Of a stretch of 64,000 nucleotides of DNA, positions 1 through 8,526 are shown piece after piece (the stretch's first letter is position 1; each line of letters begins with the position of its first letter). The notes below the pieces were generated by a model that worked only from the letters and a program-made list of their open reading frames with translations, was not told the origin of the DNA and did not search any database. Origin of the DNA: VAXT01 sp963850415 (GTDB lineage Bacteria > Actinomycetota > Thermoleophilia > Gaiellales > Gaiellaceae); assembly GCA_963850415.1 (NCBI GenBank), contig CAWKLE010000003.1:992001-1056000 (forward strand), in the 5' to 3' direction. A program made the translations under genes and the position numbers.

Positions 1-1
1 C

Positions 2-406
2 GGCGGCCCGCACCGCTTCGGCCCGCACCGCTTCGGCGACTTCGGCCACATGCCCTTCGGCGCCCACGGCCACCTCTCAGCCGCCGCCGATTACCTCGGG
101 CTGACCGCCCCGCAGCTCTTCCAGAAGCTCGGGAACGGCCAGTCCCTCGCGGACGTCGCCAAGGCGCAGCACAAGTCCGTCGACGGCCTGAAGAAGGCGA
201 TCGTCGACGGCGCGAAGAACGACCTCGACCAGGCCGTCAAGAGCGGCTTCCTGACCGAGGCGCAGGCCAAGGACGCGCTCGACGAGCTCCAGTCCCGCAT
301 CGACGACATCGTCAACGGCACCTTCCCGGGACCCGGCCCGCGTGAACGCTTCCACTGGCGGCAAGGGCCCCCCGACAACGGTGGCTGGAGAATGCCGGCC
401 GCCTGA
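2..406 (+). CDS. Partial small helical protein, N-terminus cut by window edge
   Basis: The frame is already open at base 2, so the true start lies upstream; an internal ATG at 50 is not convincing as the start. The visible N-terminus is rich in Gly, His and Phe (GPHRFGPHRFGDFGH), encoded by a short direct repeat. The rest holds a pattern common in actinobacterial secreted or wall-associated small proteins: LGLT..QL...L..G.SLADVAKA...SVDGLKKAI, followed by a charged helix with a DALDEL segment. The pattern suggests a small helical repeat that may bind a partner, but I know no function for it. The C-terminus is proline/arginine rich. A hairpin that could end transcription follows at 437-462. 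Confidence 0.7.
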   Translation, partial: GGPHRFGPHRFGDFGHMPFGAHGHLSAAADYLGLTAPQLFQKLGNGQSLADVAKAQHKSVDGLKKAIVDGAKNDLDQAVKSGFLTEAQAKDALDELQSRIDDIVNGTFPGPGPRERFHWRQGPPDNGGWRMPAA

Positions 407-436
407 GCTCCTGCAGCACCCTCCTATCCGTCGACT

Positions 437-462
437 GCGACCCGTCACACCCGGCGGGTCGC
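437..462. terminator. Hairpin between convergent genes
   Basis: GCGACCCG and CGGGTCGC form a perfect 8-bp stem around a 10-base loop, followed by tgtcgttt on the plus strand. It sits in the 63-bp gap between two convergent genes, which suits a bidirectional terminator. The T-run is short, so termination is inferred. Confidence 0.5.
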
Positions 463-469
463 TGTCGTT

Positions 470-2509
470 TCAGCGGAGGATTCCGGTGTGCCCCAGGGAG
501 TGCCGCCCGGGCTGCGGCCAGACGCAGAGCCCGTGCGGCCCGGAGCCGACGGGGATCCGCGCGAGCAGACGACCCGTGCGGGTCGAGATCGCGTACACCT
601 CCGCGTCGTAGCGGCCCGACAGCCAGAGGACCCGCCCGTTCGCGGAGACGTTGCCCATGTCGGGGCTTCCGCCCGGAATCCGCCACGTCGCGACCACCTT
701 CCGCGTCCTGAAGCTGATCACGGAGATCGTTCCGGCGCTGCGGTTCGTTGCGTACAGCAGCTTCCCGTCCCGGCTCGGGTAGAGGCCGTGCACACCGAGA
801 CCGGTAGGCAGGAAGCCGATGACCCGCAGACGGCGGCCGTCGACCTCCCACAGGCCGTTCGCGTGCATGTCCGCGACGTAGAAAACCTTTCCGTCGGGCG
901 AAAGCTTCACGTCCTGCGGCATTCCTCCGCCCGGAACCGACAGCACGCCGACGACGCGCTGGCTGCGGAGGTCGACCTTGATCAACTGCCCCGAGAACTC
1001 GCAGCTCGCGAGCAGGTAGCCGCCGTTCGCAGAGAAGTCCATGTGGTCGACGCCGCGGCACGGCACCGTGAGCGCATGGCGAACGCGGAACGTGTGCGGG
1101 TCGCTGAAGTCGAGGCGGTTCAGGCGCTCTGCGACGACGATCGCGAAGCGGCCGTCGGGCGTGAAGTACATGTTGTACGGGTCGTCGACGTGGATCGGGA
1201 GGCCGGGCTTGGCCGTTCTCGGGTCGATCGGTGTGACCGAGTTGCCCTCGTCGTTGAGGACGTACAGCGTCTTCAGGTCCCAGGACGGCGTGACGTGCTG
1301 CGGGAGCACGCCGACCGCGAAGTGGTCGACGACCTTGAAGCGGCGAGGGTCGATCACGTCGACCGTGTTGCTGCCGCTGTTCGGGACGTACACGCGGGGG
1401 ATGGCGAGCCGCGCCCGCGGGCGGAGCATGTTCGGGCCGTCCGCCGAGTAGACGTTCAGAGTCGAGGCGGTGCGCTGATGCCTCGCAATCCTGCCTGGAG
1501 AGAGAGTCAGGAGCGAGGCCTGCGTCCCTGCGGAGCTCCGGCCGCCGGCCACAAGGATCGCCTTCCCGAGCGAGATCGCCGCGGCGTCGGACAGCGGTTG
1601 GAGCAGATGACCCGCCGGGTGAACGCGTCGGGTTCGTGGGTCGATCGCGACGACGCGTGCGGTCGGCGTGTCGAGCGCCGCCCCGCGTCCGCCGATCACG
1701 TAGGCGATGCCCCCGAGCTCCGCAGCGCTCGCATGCGTGGTCGGAGCCGGCAGTCGACCGACACGGCGCAGCGCATGTCCGGTAGGCGAGTACTCGAAGA
1801 CCTGGGCGCTGGCCGTCCCGCTCGGGAGCGACCCGCCGGCGATGAAGAGCTTGCCGCCGGCGGAGGCGACGGCCGCATAGCGCACCGGCGAAGGGAGATG
1901 GGCCACGACTCTGGCGCCGCGCCCGGGCGACCACGCGACGATCGTGTCGAGCCAGCGCGTGCCCGTGAAGCCGCCGACGACGTACGCCGTGTCGCCGATC
2001 GTGGCCGCGGCCTGATCCGAGCTCGGAGCGGGGAGGCTCCCGACGACACCGCCTCCGATGCGGACGATCTCGCCGTGCTGCCTCGTCCCGTCACCGCCGC
2101 CGAAGAGGTAGACGGCGCCGCCGAGGCGCGCGGCGGCAGCGTCGTGCACCGCGGTCGGCAGGCGTTCGGCATCACGCTCGGTTGCGCCGGACACGACGCT
2201 CACGGCATCCGTCGAGGTGTCCGCCGCGGTCAGCCCGCCGAGCAGCATGGCCCGCGAGCGGCCGAGCGCAACCCCGGCCGCGTCCTGGAGAGGTGCCCGC
2301 AGCAGGCCGATGTCCCTGGAGACGAGGACCCGCGGAGCGCGCCTCGGTCGCCTGACCACTGCGTGCGCGGACACGGTTCCGGGCGGAACGGCTCGGGGTG
2401 GCGAGGAGCGCCCGTGGCCGATCAGCATCGCGCCGGCCAGCGCCCCTGCGCCGAGGACGGCGACGGCGAGCAACGGTTTCACGCTCCTGCAGGAATACAC
2501 ACGCGCCAT
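470..2509 (-). CDS. Secreted double beta-propeller protein (Kelch + YVTN)
   Basis: A 679-residue protein with an N-terminal hydrophobic signal/anchor at about residues 12-32. Residues ~80-325 hold Kelch-type repeats (alternating LGG-AYxxGG and VFxYSP-like blades, e.g. LGGAVYLFGG and LGGIAYVIGG). Residues ~371-675 hold a second propeller of YVTN type (RVYVPNSGSNTVDVID, KTLYVLNDEGNSV, KLLYATNRSAGTISVI). Propellers of these families act as extracellular binding scaffolds; no catalytic residue can be assigned. The ATG at 2509 is preceded only by weak ribosome-binding sequence. It is divergent from the LolA-like gene, with a 64-bp shared upstream region. Two complete propellers in one chain is the unusual feature. 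The structure call is firm; the role is unknown. Confidence 0.82.
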   Translation of the reverse strand: MARVYSCRSVKPLLAVAVLGAGALAGAMLIGHGRSSPPRAVPPGTVSAHAVVRRPRRAPRVLVSRDIGLLRAPLQDAAGVALGRSRAMLLGGLTAADTSTDAVSVVSGATERDAERLPTAVHDAAAARLGGAVYLFGGGDGTRQHGEIVRIGGGVVGSLPAPSSDQAAATIGDTAYVVGGFTGTRWLDTIVAWSPGRGARVVAHLPSPVRYAAVASAGGKLFIAGGSLPSGTASAQVFEYSPTGHALRRVGRLPAPTTHASAAELGGIAYVIGGRGAALDTPTARVVAIDPRTRRVHPAGHLLQPLSDAAAISLGKAILVAGGRSSAGTQASLLTLSPGRIARHQRTASTLNVYSADGPNMLRPRARLAIPRVYVPNSGSNTVDVIDPRRFKVVDHFAVGVLPQHVTPSWDLKTLYVLNDEGNSVTPIDPRTAKPGLPIHVDDPYNMYFTPDGRFAIVVAERLNRLDFSDPHTFRVRHALTVPCRGVDHMDFSANGGYLLASCEFSGQLIKVDLRSQRVVGVLSVPGGGMPQDVKLSPDGKVFYVADMHANGLWEVDGRRLRVIGFLPTGLGVHGLYPSRDGKLLYATNRSAGTISVISFRTRKVVATWRIPGGSPDMGNVSANGRVLWLSGRYDAEVYAISTRTGRLLARIPVGSGPHGLCVWPQPGRHSLGHTGILR

Positions 2510-2573
2510 GACCAGCGCCTGAACGACGTGGTCAGGTCATTCTCATCTAGGAACCGGTACAACTCAAGGGGCT

Positions 2574-3725
2574 GTGAAGCATCTGCGAACGCTGTCCACT
2601 CGCAGCCTGATTGCTCTCTGCGCGGCGGTCGCCATACTCGTCGTCGGAGGGACCACGATCGCGGTCGCGGCGCGCGGCACCGGGCCGACGCCGCCCGCGA
2701 AGCCTCTGGCGCAGGCGATCCATGACGGGCTCGTAGCCTCCGAGCCGCAAGGAGTCACCGCCAGGATCAGGTTCACGAACAGGCTGTTCCCGTCCGGCGC
2801 CCTCGTCGGCCAGGCGGGCTCCCCGCTCATGTCGGGCGCCTCGGGCCGCCTCTGGGCGCGAAACGACGGGCGCGGACGCCTCGAGCTGCAGTCGAGCGCG
2901 GGTGACGTGCAAATCGTCTGGAACCCGAAGACGGTCACGGTCTACGACGCGTCGTCGAACACCGTGTACCGCAGGAATCTGCCGGCGACCAAGGCCGGGC
3001 AGGCGGACAAGGCGAAATCCGGCGCCCCGGCGCTGACGGCGATCGAGGGCTTCCTCGGCCGGTTCGGCCGCCACGTGACCCTCTCGGCCGCCGCGCCCTC
3101 GAACGTGGCGGGCCGCAGGGCGTACACGGTCACGGCGTCGCCCAAGGACAAGGGCGGGCTGCTCGACTCGGTGCAGATTGCCTGGGATGCGGCACGCGGT
3201 GTCCCGCTGCGCGCCGCGATCTACGCGAAAGGGACGTCGAAGCCGGTCCTCGCGCTGGAGGCGACAAGCATCGGCTTCGGTGCCGTGCCCAACAGCGACG
3301 TCGACGTCCAGCCACCGGCGGGCGCCCGAGCCGTGCAGCTTCCTGCGATCCCGTCGCGGCCAAGCGCCAAGCAGCGACCCGAGCCGAAGGAATCGAAGGC
3401 CGCCGGCTTCCCGGTCCTGGCCCCGAAGAGCCTGCTCGGGCTTCAGCGCGCGACCGTCCACGTGGTCGGGCCCAACGACTCGAGGACAGCGCTCGTCGTC
3501 TACGGAGAAGGGCTTGGCGCGATCGTCGTCGCCGAGCACAAGGGCGCCGACACCGTCGCCCAGCTCAAGGCGCTGCCGACGGTTCCGCTGGACGGCGCGA
3601 CCGGGCACGAGCTCTCGACTCCGCTCGGGACGGTCCTCCAGTGGCGTCGCGGCGACGTGACCTACGTGCTCGCCGGCTCGATCCCGGCAGCCACAGCCCG
3701 GGCGGCGGCAAACGGCTTGAAGTGA
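2574..3725 (+). CDS. LolA-like secreted/anchored protein beside ABC transporter
   Basis: GTG start with AAGGGG just upstream. The 383-residue product has an N-terminal membrane segment (residues ~12-33, ending AVAARG). The region to about residue 240 has the feel of the LolA/LppX lipid-carrier fold: short beta-strand-like stretches such as GRGRLELQSSAGDVQIVWN and TVTVYDASSNTVYR. A Pro/Lys-rich linker (~255-280) leads to a C-terminal part similar to anti-sigma-factor-associated or DUF4367-like domains (ALVVYGEGLGAIVVAEHKG). Its stop overlaps the GTG of the ABC ATPase by the GTGA arrangement, so the three genes are almost surely one transcript. This suggests a lipid or lipoprotein handling role coupled to the transporter; that role is inference. 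Confidence 0.7.
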   Translation: MKHLRTLSTRSLIALCAAVAILVVGGTTIAVAARGTGPTPPAKPLAQAIHDGLVASEPQGVTARIRFTNRLFPSGALVGQAGSPLMSGASGRLWARNDGRGRLELQSSAGDVQIVWNPKTVTVYDASSNTVYRRNLPATKAGQADKAKSGAPALTAIEGFLGRFGRHVTLSAAAPSNVAGRRAYTVTASPKDKGGLLDSVQIAWDAARGVPLRAAIYAKGTSKPVLALEATSIGFGAVPNSDVDVQPPAGARAVQLPAIPSRPSAKQRPEPKESKAAGFPVLAPKSLLGLQRATVHVVGPNDSRTALVVYGEGLGAIVVAEHKGADTVAQLKALPTVPLDGATGHELSTPLGTVLQWRRGDVTYVLAGSIPAATARAAANGLK

Positions 3726-4672
3726 ACGGCCCTCCGCCCGTCGCGGCCCGAGGCCTTCTCAAGCGCTACGGACGCATCGTCGCCGTCAACAAGGTCGACC
3801 TAACCGTCGAGCCGGGCGACGTCTTCGGGTACCTCGGGCCCAACGGCGCCGGCAAGACGACGTCACTGCGCATGATGCTGGGCCTGATCCGCCCCACCGG
3901 AGGCGCGGTCGAGCTCTTCGGCCGCGACCCGGTCAAGGAGGGCGTCCGCAAGGCGCTCGAGGGAGTCGCCGGCTTCGTCGAGGCGCCGCGCTTCTACCCG
4001 TACCTCTCCGGCCGCAAGAACCTGCGCCTGCTCGCCGACTACGACGGCCTCGGCGCGAAGAACCGCATCGACGAGATGCTCGACGTCGTCGAGCTGCGAG
4101 ACCGGGCCGGGGACAGGGTCGGCGGCTACTCGCACGGCATGCGCCAGCGGCTCGGGATCGCGGCCTCGCTCCTCCGCAACCCTCGCCTGCTCCTGCTCGA
4201 CGAGCCGACCACCGGGCTCGATCCCGCGGGCATGCGCGACATGCGCGCGCTCGTCCGCCGGCTCGCGGGCGAGGGCCTCACCGTCCTCCTGTCGAGCCAC
4301 CTGCTGGGCGAGGTCGAGGAACTGTGCAACCGCGTCGCGATCATCCGCACCGGTCAGATCGTCTACGAAGGAACGCTGCGCGACCTGCTCGCAACGGCCC
4401 AGACCGAGTACCGGCTGCGCGCCACCGAGCCGGAGCGCGCGCTGATGATCTGTTCGGCCCAGCTCGGCGTGGACAAGATTCACGTCGAGGGCGCCGAGCT
4501 TCGCTTCCAGGCGGACGAGCAGGCGGCTGCCGCGATCTCGATCGCGCTCGGCCAGGCTCGCATCGGCATCACCGCGCTCGTCCCCGAGAGAGCGAGCCTC
4601 GAGGAGCTCTTCCTCGGGCTCACCGGAGGCGAGTCGGGCGACAAGAGCGCGTCGCGCGCGGAGGTCGCATGA
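3722..4672 (+). CDS. ABC transporter ATP-binding protein (ABC-2 type)
   Basis: The start is taken as GTG 3722, overlapping the upstream TGA; longer in-frame starts fall inside the preceding gene. The product has 316 residues. Visible motifs are Walker A (GPNGAGKTT), a signature motif in the form YSHGMRQRLGIA, Walker B followed by the catalytic Glu (LLLLDEPTTGLDP), and an H-loop His in LLSSHLLGEVEEL. The C-terminal ~80 residues form the regulatory tail typical of DrrA/CcmA-like ATPases. It supplies ATP hydrolysis for the membrane protein encoded next (ATGA overlap at 4669). The substrate is unknown; families of this type export drugs, lipids or peptides. The LolA-like neighbour makes a lipid substrate an attractive guess only. 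Confidence 0.92.
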   Translation: MNGPPPVAARGLLKRYGRIVAVNKVDLTVEPGDVFGYLGPNGAGKTTSLRMMLGLIRPTGGAVELFGRDPVKEGVRKALEGVAGFVEAPRFYPYLSGRKNLRLLADYDGLGAKNRIDEMLDVVELRDRAGDRVGGYSHGMRQRLGIAASLLRNPRLLLLDEPTTGLDPAGMRDMRALVRRLAGEGLTVLLSSHLLGEVEELCNRVAIIRTGQIVYEGTLRDLLATAQTEYRLRATEPERALMICSAQLGVDKIHVEGAELRFQADEQAAAAISIALGQARIGITALVPERASLEELFLGLTGGESGDKSASRAEVA

Positions 4673-5475
4673 CCGCCGTCTACCGCTGGGAGCTCTCGAA
4701 GCTGCTGGCCCAGAAGCGGACGTACCTCGGGCTGGGCGCAGCGATGCTCGTGCCGCTGATCTTCGTGATCGTGCTCCAGTTCCAGTCGGGCGGGCCGAAC
4801 GACGTGCCGCTCGGCCGCTACATCCGGGACACGGGTCTCGCCGTTCCGTTTGTCGCGCTCTTCTTCATGTCGTTCTGGGCGTTCCCGCTGATCACGTCGC
4901 TCGTCGCCGGGGACGTCGTCGCCTCGGAGAGCCAGAACGGGACGCTGAAGACGATCCTCACCCGCTCGCGCGAGCGCGGACAGGTGTTCGCGGGCAAGGT
5001 GCTCGCAGCGCTCACGTACACCGCGGTCGTCGTCGTCGCGATGGCGACGATCGGGCTGATAGCGGGCGGGCTGGCCTGGGGCTTCAACCCGCTGACGTCT
5101 CTGTCCGGGACGACGGTGTCGACGGGGCACGGCCTCGCCCTGTTGGCGGCGAGCATCGGGGTCTACTTCCTGCCGCTGGCCGGGATCGCGTCGTTCGCGC
5201 TCATGCTTTCGACGATCACGCGGAACAGCGCGGCGTCGGTGGTGGGTGCGCTGATGTTCGCCCTCCTTATGCAGCTGCTGACGGTTCTGCCGGGGACCGA
5301 GGGCATCCGGCCGTATCTGCTCGCGACGCAGTTCGACGCCTGGCACGGCTTCCTCCGCGTGCCCGCGGACTGGCAGCCGATCGGCCGCGCGGCCTGGGTG
5401 TGCGCGCTCTACGTCGGCGTTCCGCTCACGGTCGGGTACCTCGTGTTCCTGCGCCGCGATGTGACCGAGGACTAG
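4669..5475 (+). CDS. ABC-2 type transporter permease
   Basis: ATG 4669 overlaps the ATPase stop (ATGA), so translation is probably coupled. The 268-residue protein begins MTAVYRWELSKLLAQKRTYLGLG, the usual cytoplasmic start of ABC-2 permeases, and carries about six hydrophobic segments. One block reads GDVVASESQNGTLKTILTRSRER, the conserved loop after the second segment in this family. It forms the membrane channel for the ATPase encoded just upstream. Its stop codon shares a CTAG tetranucleotide with the stop of the convergent YkuD gene, so the two genes overlap tail to tail by 4 bp. Confidence 0.88.
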   Translation: MTAVYRWELSKLLAQKRTYLGLGAAMLVPLIFVIVLQFQSGGPNDVPLGRYIRDTGLAVPFVALFFMSFWAFPLITSLVAGDVVASESQNGTLKTILTRSRERGQVFAGKVLAALTYTAVVVVAMATIGLIAGGLAWGFNPLTSLSGTTVSTGHGLALLAASIGVYFLPLAGIASFALMLSTITRNSAASVVGALMFALLMQLLTVLPGTEGIRPYLLATQFDAWHGFLRVPADWQPIGRAAWVCALYVGVPLTVGYLVFLRRDVTED

Positions 5476-6182
5476 AGCTTCCGGATCGTCGCCCGCGTCC
5501 CGATCACGATCAGCGGGCGCTTGGCCGGGTCGAACCAGCGCAGGAGCTGCACGAGCCTGGGTAGAGCGAGGCTGACGCACCCGAGGGTCGGGTTGCCGTG
5601 GCTGACGTGGAGGAAGATGCCCGAGCCGCGGCCCGGGACGATCGGGTGCGTGTTGTAGTCGATCACCGCGAGATGGCGGTAGGCCGTGGGCGATTTGGAC
5701 ATGTCCTCGCTCGTGATCCGGAACGGCGGCTTCGCCCCGCAGCGCACGTGCCGGAACCTGTTGTAGGAGGGCGAGCGGGAATCCTCGACCCACCAGTCCC
5801 CGCAGACGATGCGGTGATAGCGGTAGCGCACGCCCGGGTTCGGCGCGAGGCCGAACATCAACGGCTGGATGCCGAATGCGCCGCTCGGGGTTTTCAGGTC
5901 TCCCTCGTGCTTGTGCTCCGAGATGCCGCGGATGCCGAGCCAGGCCGGCCACGGGCCCGCGACCTGTGCCCAGCAGTCGCCGCGCTTCTCCCAGACGCGC
6001 GCTGCTCCGCTCTGCGAGCTCGGCCGGAGCGACGCGACCGTCACGAGCTGCGTCGCCGCGCCCGTGTCCGCGAGCTGGTTCGCGAGCGTGGGTGGGCACG
6101 GCGCGGTCGCGGAGCTCGTGCCAGTCGCCGTCGCTGCGGGAAGGAGCGCCAGGCAGGCCAGAAGCGCGCAGGTCAGCTTCAT
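5472..6182 (-). CDS. Secreted L,D-transpeptidase (YkuD) family protein
   Basis: A 236-residue protein with a signal peptide (MKLTCALLACLALLPAATA). The catalytic region near the C-terminus reads HVSHGNPTLGC: His192, the S-H-G stretch at 194-196 and the nucleophile Cys202 match the YkuD signature. The upstream part includes KTPSGAFGI, normal for the domain. L,D-transpeptidases cross-link peptidoglycan stem peptides 3-3 or attach proteins to the wall, outside the membrane. Cysteines at ~29, 70, 127 and 148 may form disulfides. It is divergent from the M15 peptidase gene (6212), so two wall enzymes share one short promoter region. Confidence 0.85.
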   Translation of the reverse strand: MKLTCALLACLALLPAATATGTSSATAPCPPTLANQLADTGAATQLVTVASLRPSSQSGAARVWEKRGDCWAQVAGPWPAWLGIRGISEHKHEGDLKTPSGAFGIQPLMFGLAPNPGVRYRYHRIVCGDWWVEDSRSPSYNRFRHVRCGAKPPFRITSEDMSKSPTAYRHLAVIDYNTHPIVPGRGSGIFLHVSHGNPTLGCVSLALPRLVQLLRWFDPAKRPLIVIGTRATIRKL

Positions 6183-6196
6183 CCGGCCACGCAGAC

Positions 6197-6202
6197 TAGT
6201 CT
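6197..6202 (+). promoter_or_regulatory. -10-like hexamer TAGTCT, leaderless start
   Basis: TAGTCT lies 9 bases before the ATG at 6212 with no Shine-Dalgarno between, which fits a leaderless transcript. No convincing -35 box is visible. Confidence 0.35.
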
Positions 6203-6211
6203 CGATCGGCC

Positions 6212-6814
6212 ATGAGCCTCGCCTTGCTCGCTCTCCTCGCGGCGCCGCCCTTCACGCACACCGTGGCGCCGGTGACGCGCGCGCAGCTGCCGCATTCGTG
6301 GCATGCCGGCTGCCCGGTCGGCCCGTCCTCGCTGCGCAGGCTCCGGGTCGGCTACTGGGGCTTCGATGGGAGGAGCCACGTGGGGACGCTGGTCGTGAAC
6401 CGCAGCGCCGTGGGCGATCTGACCGTCGTCTTCCGACGGCTCTACCGGGCGCGCTTCCCGATCCGGCGGATGCGCCCGATCGACGCGTACGGCGGGAACG
6501 ACGAGCGCTCGCTCGCGGCCGACAACACAGCCGCGTTCAACTGCCGCTATGCCGTCGGCTCGGGGCCGAGGCGCTGGTCCGTGCACGCGTACGGGCTCGC
6601 AATCGACGTGAACCCGGTCGAGAACCCGTACCTGGAGAGCGGGCGAGTCCACCCGCGCGCGGGGAGGGCCTACCTCGACCGCACGAACGTCCGTCCGGGA
6701 ATGGCCGTCCGCCGCGGGCTGCTCGTAAACGCGTTCCGGTCCGTCGGCTGGGAGTGGGGAGGCCGCTGGACGGGGACGCCCGATTACCAGCACTTCTCGG
6801 CCACAGGCGGCTGA
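6212..6814 (+). CDS. Secreted M15-family peptidase (VanY/D-Ala-D-Ala or endopeptidase type)
   Basis: A 200-residue protein starting with a short hydrophobic leader. The zinc-site motifs of family M15 are present: SVHAYGLAID (Ser123, His125, Asp132) and DYQHF (His194). The spacing and a W-rich C-terminus (VGWEWGGRWTGTPDYQHF) are closest to the M15C/peptidase_M15_4 group, which includes phage endolysin-like L-Ala-D-Glu peptidases and D,D-carboxypeptidases. It would trim peptidoglycan peptides outside the cell. Whether it is a carboxypeptidase or an endopeptidase cannot be told from sequence. It pairs with the divergent YkuD gene. Confidence 0.85.
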   Translation: MSLALLALLAAPPFTHTVAPVTRAQLPHSWHAGCPVGPSSLRRLRVGYWGFDGRSHVGTLVVNRSAVGDLTVVFRRLYRARFPIRRMRPIDAYGGNDERSLAADNTAAFNCRYAVGSGPRRWSVHAYGLAIDVNPVENPYLESGRVHPRAGRAYLDRTNVRPGMAVRRGLLVNAFRSVGWEWGGRWTGTPDYQHFSATGG

Positions 6815-6880
6815 GCGCGTCGGAAATCTTTGCAGAGGGCTAGCCGATTGCTTAAAGAGTCGTCCTACGATCCTTTGCAG

Positions 6881-7868
6881 ATGGCCGCTCGACTGACCGT
6901 GCTGGCAGCCGCAGCCGCGCTCGCGCTAATGCTCGTTGGTGGAGCGTCGGGGGCGACGAACGGTACTCGCGCCGATCGATCTACTCGATCCGCCCGGACG
7001 GCTCCGCGCGGACGCTCCTCCTGCGCCTCGACCCGCCCGTGTACCTGCTCGTACGATCGAAGGACGGGCAGAAGGTCGCTTTCTCCCGCGACCTCGAGCT
7101 GGGGAACCTGTACGTCGGCGACATCTCCGGCAGGGCGAGGCCAGTGGAGATCCACCCATCCGGTTACCCGACGTTCTCACCGGACGGCACGCGGCTCGCG
7201 GTCTCGACGAGCACGGGCTCTACGTCGTCAACACGGACGACACGGCCTGCGGCTGATCGCTGACAGGGGAGTCCGGCCCTCTTGGTCGCCAAGCGGTACT
7301 CGGATCGCCTACGGGCTTGGCCACGCGGGGCACAACGGGTATCTGTGGGACTCCGAGATCCACGTTGCGAACGTGGACGGCGGCGACAGACGTCATGATC
7401 GCGCGCGGGCTGTATCCCCAATGGGCGCCGCGAGGCAACCGGATCGCATATCTCGGGCTCCGAGACGGATACGCCGCTCCGTGCTTCGTCGATTCCGACG
7501 GGTCGCACAGGATGTGCTATCGCGGCTTTTCCGCGAACGACGGGATCGTATGGTCGCCTGACGGCACGCGCATCGCTTTCAAGCGGTCTTCTCATGTCGG
7601 TCGTCGGATCGTGGTTGCGGCCGCACGCGAACGGCACATCCGCCGCTTCCCCATCTTGAAGCAGCATTTCCACGTGCTCGCATGGACGCCGGACGGACGC
7701 TGGCTCGCGTACCTAAAGGCTGCGCCGCGACCTTCCCAGGACCAGATCTTCGTCCGTCCGGTCATTCGCTCGAGAGGTGAGCGTCGAGTGACGAGCGAAG
7801 GGGGATTCATATGGTCAGGAGAAGTCCGCTGGCTCAACGGCCGGATCAGCTATCTCGTCTACGAGTAG
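6881..7868 (+). pseudogene. Decayed PD40/TolB-like propeller protein, four frameshifts
   Basis: The reading frame starts at ATG 6881 with a good signal peptide (MAARLTVLAAAAALALMLVGGASGA) but must jump frame four times to stay protein-like. The breaks fall near 6955-6961, 7197-7203, 7245-7255 and 7375-7390. The pieces contain classic PD40/TolB propeller blades: YPTFSPDGTRLAVS, RPSWSPSGTRIAYG, YPQWAPRGNRIAYL, IVWSPDGTRIAFK and LAWTPDGRWLAYL. The last third (7385-7868) is intact to its stop. One break adds an in-frame TGA near 7256. The surrounding genes are clean, so decay is more likely than poor sequence. It would have been a secreted propeller protein of ~325 residues. Confidence 0.75.
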
Positions 7869-7878
7869 GTCCGGTCTC

Positions 7879-8526
7879 TTAGCGCTCGACTGCGTACGTG
7901 ATGTGCGTGACGTGCGGCGACTCGACCACGCTCGTTAGCTTCAGGGACGGCGCATCGGCGCCCAGCTCGCCGAAGAGGCTCACGCCACCGCCCAGTAGGA
8001 CCGGCGACACGTGGATGTGCAGCTCGTCCAGGAGCCCCGCGCGTAGGTACTGCTGCGCCACCGACGCGCCTCCGCTGAGCCCGACGTCCTTGTCCTCGGC
8101 TGCGGCCCGGGCCTGCTCGAGCGCGCTCTCGATGCCGTCATCGACGAAGGAGAACGTCGTCCCGCCTTCCTTGACCACGGTCTCGCGTGGGTGGTGCGTG
8201 AGCACGAAGACGGGGTGGTGGAAGGGCGGGTTGTCGCCCCACCAGGCGTCTGCGTTCGGGTCGTTCTCCCAGGCGCCGGCGCCGCCGCTGAACATCCGGC
8301 GGCCCATGATCGTCGCGCCGACCCGATCCCACGTTGCGCGCGCGAGCTCGTCATCGGGGCCGGTCTCGCCGCCCTCGAGGCCGTGCAGCTCTCGCCAGCC
8401 GGCGAGCCGGAGCACCCAGTCGTGGAGCCGTTCGCCGCCCTCGCCGAGCGGCTGCTCGAGGGTCGCGTTCGGACCGGCGACGTACCCGTCGAGTGACATC
8501 GAGATGTCGAGGAAGAATCGAGGCAT
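7879..8526 (-). CDS. Dihydrofolate reductase-like protein (RibD C-terminal family)
   Basis: Two ATGs lie six bases apart. AGGAAGG is 8 bases from the second (8526) but only 2 from the first (8532), so 8526 is preferred, giving 215 residues. The protein begins MPRFFLDISMSLDGYVAGPN, the usual N-terminus of the RibD_C/DHFR-like family. Other family features are TIMGRRMFSGG, a VFVLTHHP strand and a GLSGGASVAQQYLRAGLLDELHIHVSPVLLGGG block that forms the NAD(P)H-binding and beta-rich region. Proteins of this group reduce pteridine- or riboflavin-like substrates, but most stand-alone members have no proven substrate. It is convergent with the decayed propeller gene. Confidence 0.85.
   Translation of the reverse strand: MPRFFLDISMSLDGYVAGPNATLEQPLGEGGERLHDWVLRLAGWRELHGLEGGETGPDDELARATWDRVGATIMGRRMFSGGAGAWENDPNADAWWGDNPPFHHPVFVLTHHPRETVVKEGGTTFSFVDDGIESALEQARAAAEDKDVGLSGGASVAQQYLRAGLLDELHIHVSPVLLGGGVSLFGELGADAPSLKLTSVVESPHVTHITYAVER

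Noticed and set aside
312..1934. A 540-residue plus several other long open frames on the strand opposite the double-propeller gene
   Set aside because: They are rich in Arg, Pro and Ala without any protein-like motif, as expected for frames opposite G/C-biased codons; the minus-strand propeller repeats are unmistakable.
4480..6099. A 539-residue minus-strand open frame over the ABC permease and YkuD region
   Set aside because: It runs through two well supported genes in other frames and shows only Arg/Glu/Gly-rich composition.
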